Part shown: positions 7,376 through 7,653 of the stretch, one piece after another | How positions within the stretch are numbered: position 1 is the stretch's first letter | Layout of the letters: each line of letters starts with the position of its first letter | From: CAZCBD01 sp964496755 | Lineage (GTDB): Bacteria > Bacteroidota > Ignavibacteria > Ignavibacteriales > Melioribacteraceae | Length of the DNA: 7,653 nucleotides | Reading direction: 5' to 3' | NCBI GenBank assembly: GCA_964496755.1 | Contig: CAZCBD010000135.1 | Coordinates: 1-7,653, forward strand | The notes under the pieces: model-generated | Told to the model about the DNA's origin: nothing | The model's input: only the letters and a program-made list of their open reading frames with translations | Database searches by the model: none | Translations under genes and position numbers: made by a program

Positions 7376-7653
7376 CTAAAGTAATTCCCCTCCAACAAAT
7401 CTTAATTCAAACACTAAATCTTTATCAAAGAAAATCAATTCCTTTCCTCGAAAAGTATGTGGATCTCCAATCCATTCACACCGATATCTAAAATCATTTT
7501 CCTCAAAATCTTCCGGGCCTCTATAAGGTGCGTCTTCGGGAATATTCAAAAGTATCTTTTCCAAATACGGTAATATATTTTGTATTGCTTCGGGCATATG
7601 AGTTTCACCGTAATAATTCATCCCCCATATCGGAATATTATTTTCGAATAAAG
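7376..7653 (-). CDS. DUF5680-like protein, C-terminal part (5' partial)
   Basis: The frame is open on the minus strand from the right edge to a TAG at 7376-7378. An ATG exists at 7621, but the ten codons before it (LFENNIPIWG) read smoothly into GMNYYGET, so that Met is probably internal and the gene continues beyond the window. The visible 91 residues include IPIWGMNYYGET, a helix-like EAIQNILPYLEKILLNIPE, then APYRGPEDFEENDFRYRCEW, GDPHTFRGKELI and a C-terminal FELRFVGGELL. The order (GMNYYG, RGP, F.YRCEW.GD, F.G.E, L.F.GGE) resembles what I remember of DUF5680, a domain of unknown function found alone or behind an XRE-type DNA-binding domain. No function can be assigned. It converges on feoB with a 105-bp gap that holds no convincing terminator. 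Confidence 0.65.
   Translation of the reverse strand, partial: LFENNIPIWGMNYYGETHMPEAIQNILPYLEKILLNIPEDAPYRGPEDFEENDFRYRCEWIGDPHTFRGKELIFFDKDLVFELRFVGGELL

Noticed and set aside
7359..7377. AGATTT-7 nt-AAATCT hairpin at the stop of the DUF5680-like gene as a terminator
   Set aside because: The 6-bp stem has one G-C pair, overlaps the stop codon and is not followed by a clean U-tract.

Overview
The window looks like a chromosomal segment of an AT-rich member of the Bacteroidota. Three things support this. The first gene is a Y_Y_Y-type sensor kinase of the class that is abundant in this phylum. Two intergenic motifs fit the Bacteroidota promoter (TTTG, about 19 nt, TAnnTTTG). The L-serine dehydratase is the single-chain form, and the Feo genes use a doubled FeoA. 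No tRNA, rRNA, CRISPR array, insertion sequence or other mobile element was recognised, and base and codon use look uniform.

Layout: (1) 1-1419, plus strand: the 3' two thirds or less of a membrane sensor histidine kinase, cut by the left edge. It holds the end of a periplasmic beta-propeller, a Y_Y_Y domain, one membrane segment, a coiled coil, and HisKA and HATPase_c domains. (2) 1451-2635, minus strand, convergent with the kinase: iron-sulfur L-serine dehydratase, with its own well-formed promoter at 2674-2704. (3) 2660-2809: a divergent control region with one promoter candidate on each strand and a perfect 15-bp palindrome at 2782-2796, placed at the expected transcription start of the rightward genes. 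(4) 2810-7270, plus strand: three tightly spaced genes (gaps of 22 and 23 bp) that probably form one operon. They encode an exported M28 zinc peptidase with PA and PDZ domains, a tandem-domain FeoA, and the ferrous iron transporter FeoB. (5) 7271-7375: a 105-bp convergent gap with no convincing element. (6) 7376-7653, minus strand: the C-terminal part of a DUF5680-like protein, cut by the right edge.

The one physiological theme is iron. FeoA-FeoA and FeoB form a Fe(II) uptake system, and the serine dehydratase across the divergent promoter region needs a 4Fe-4S cluster. The M28 peptidase appears to share a transcript with feo, and the palindrome ahead of it has TTAG...CTAA ends that recall metal-responsive DtxR/IdeR-type operators. 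That regulatory link is a hypothesis. I see no clear evidence of a wholly undescribed system. The most unusual point is the peptidase-feoAA-feoB arrangement with its palindrome.
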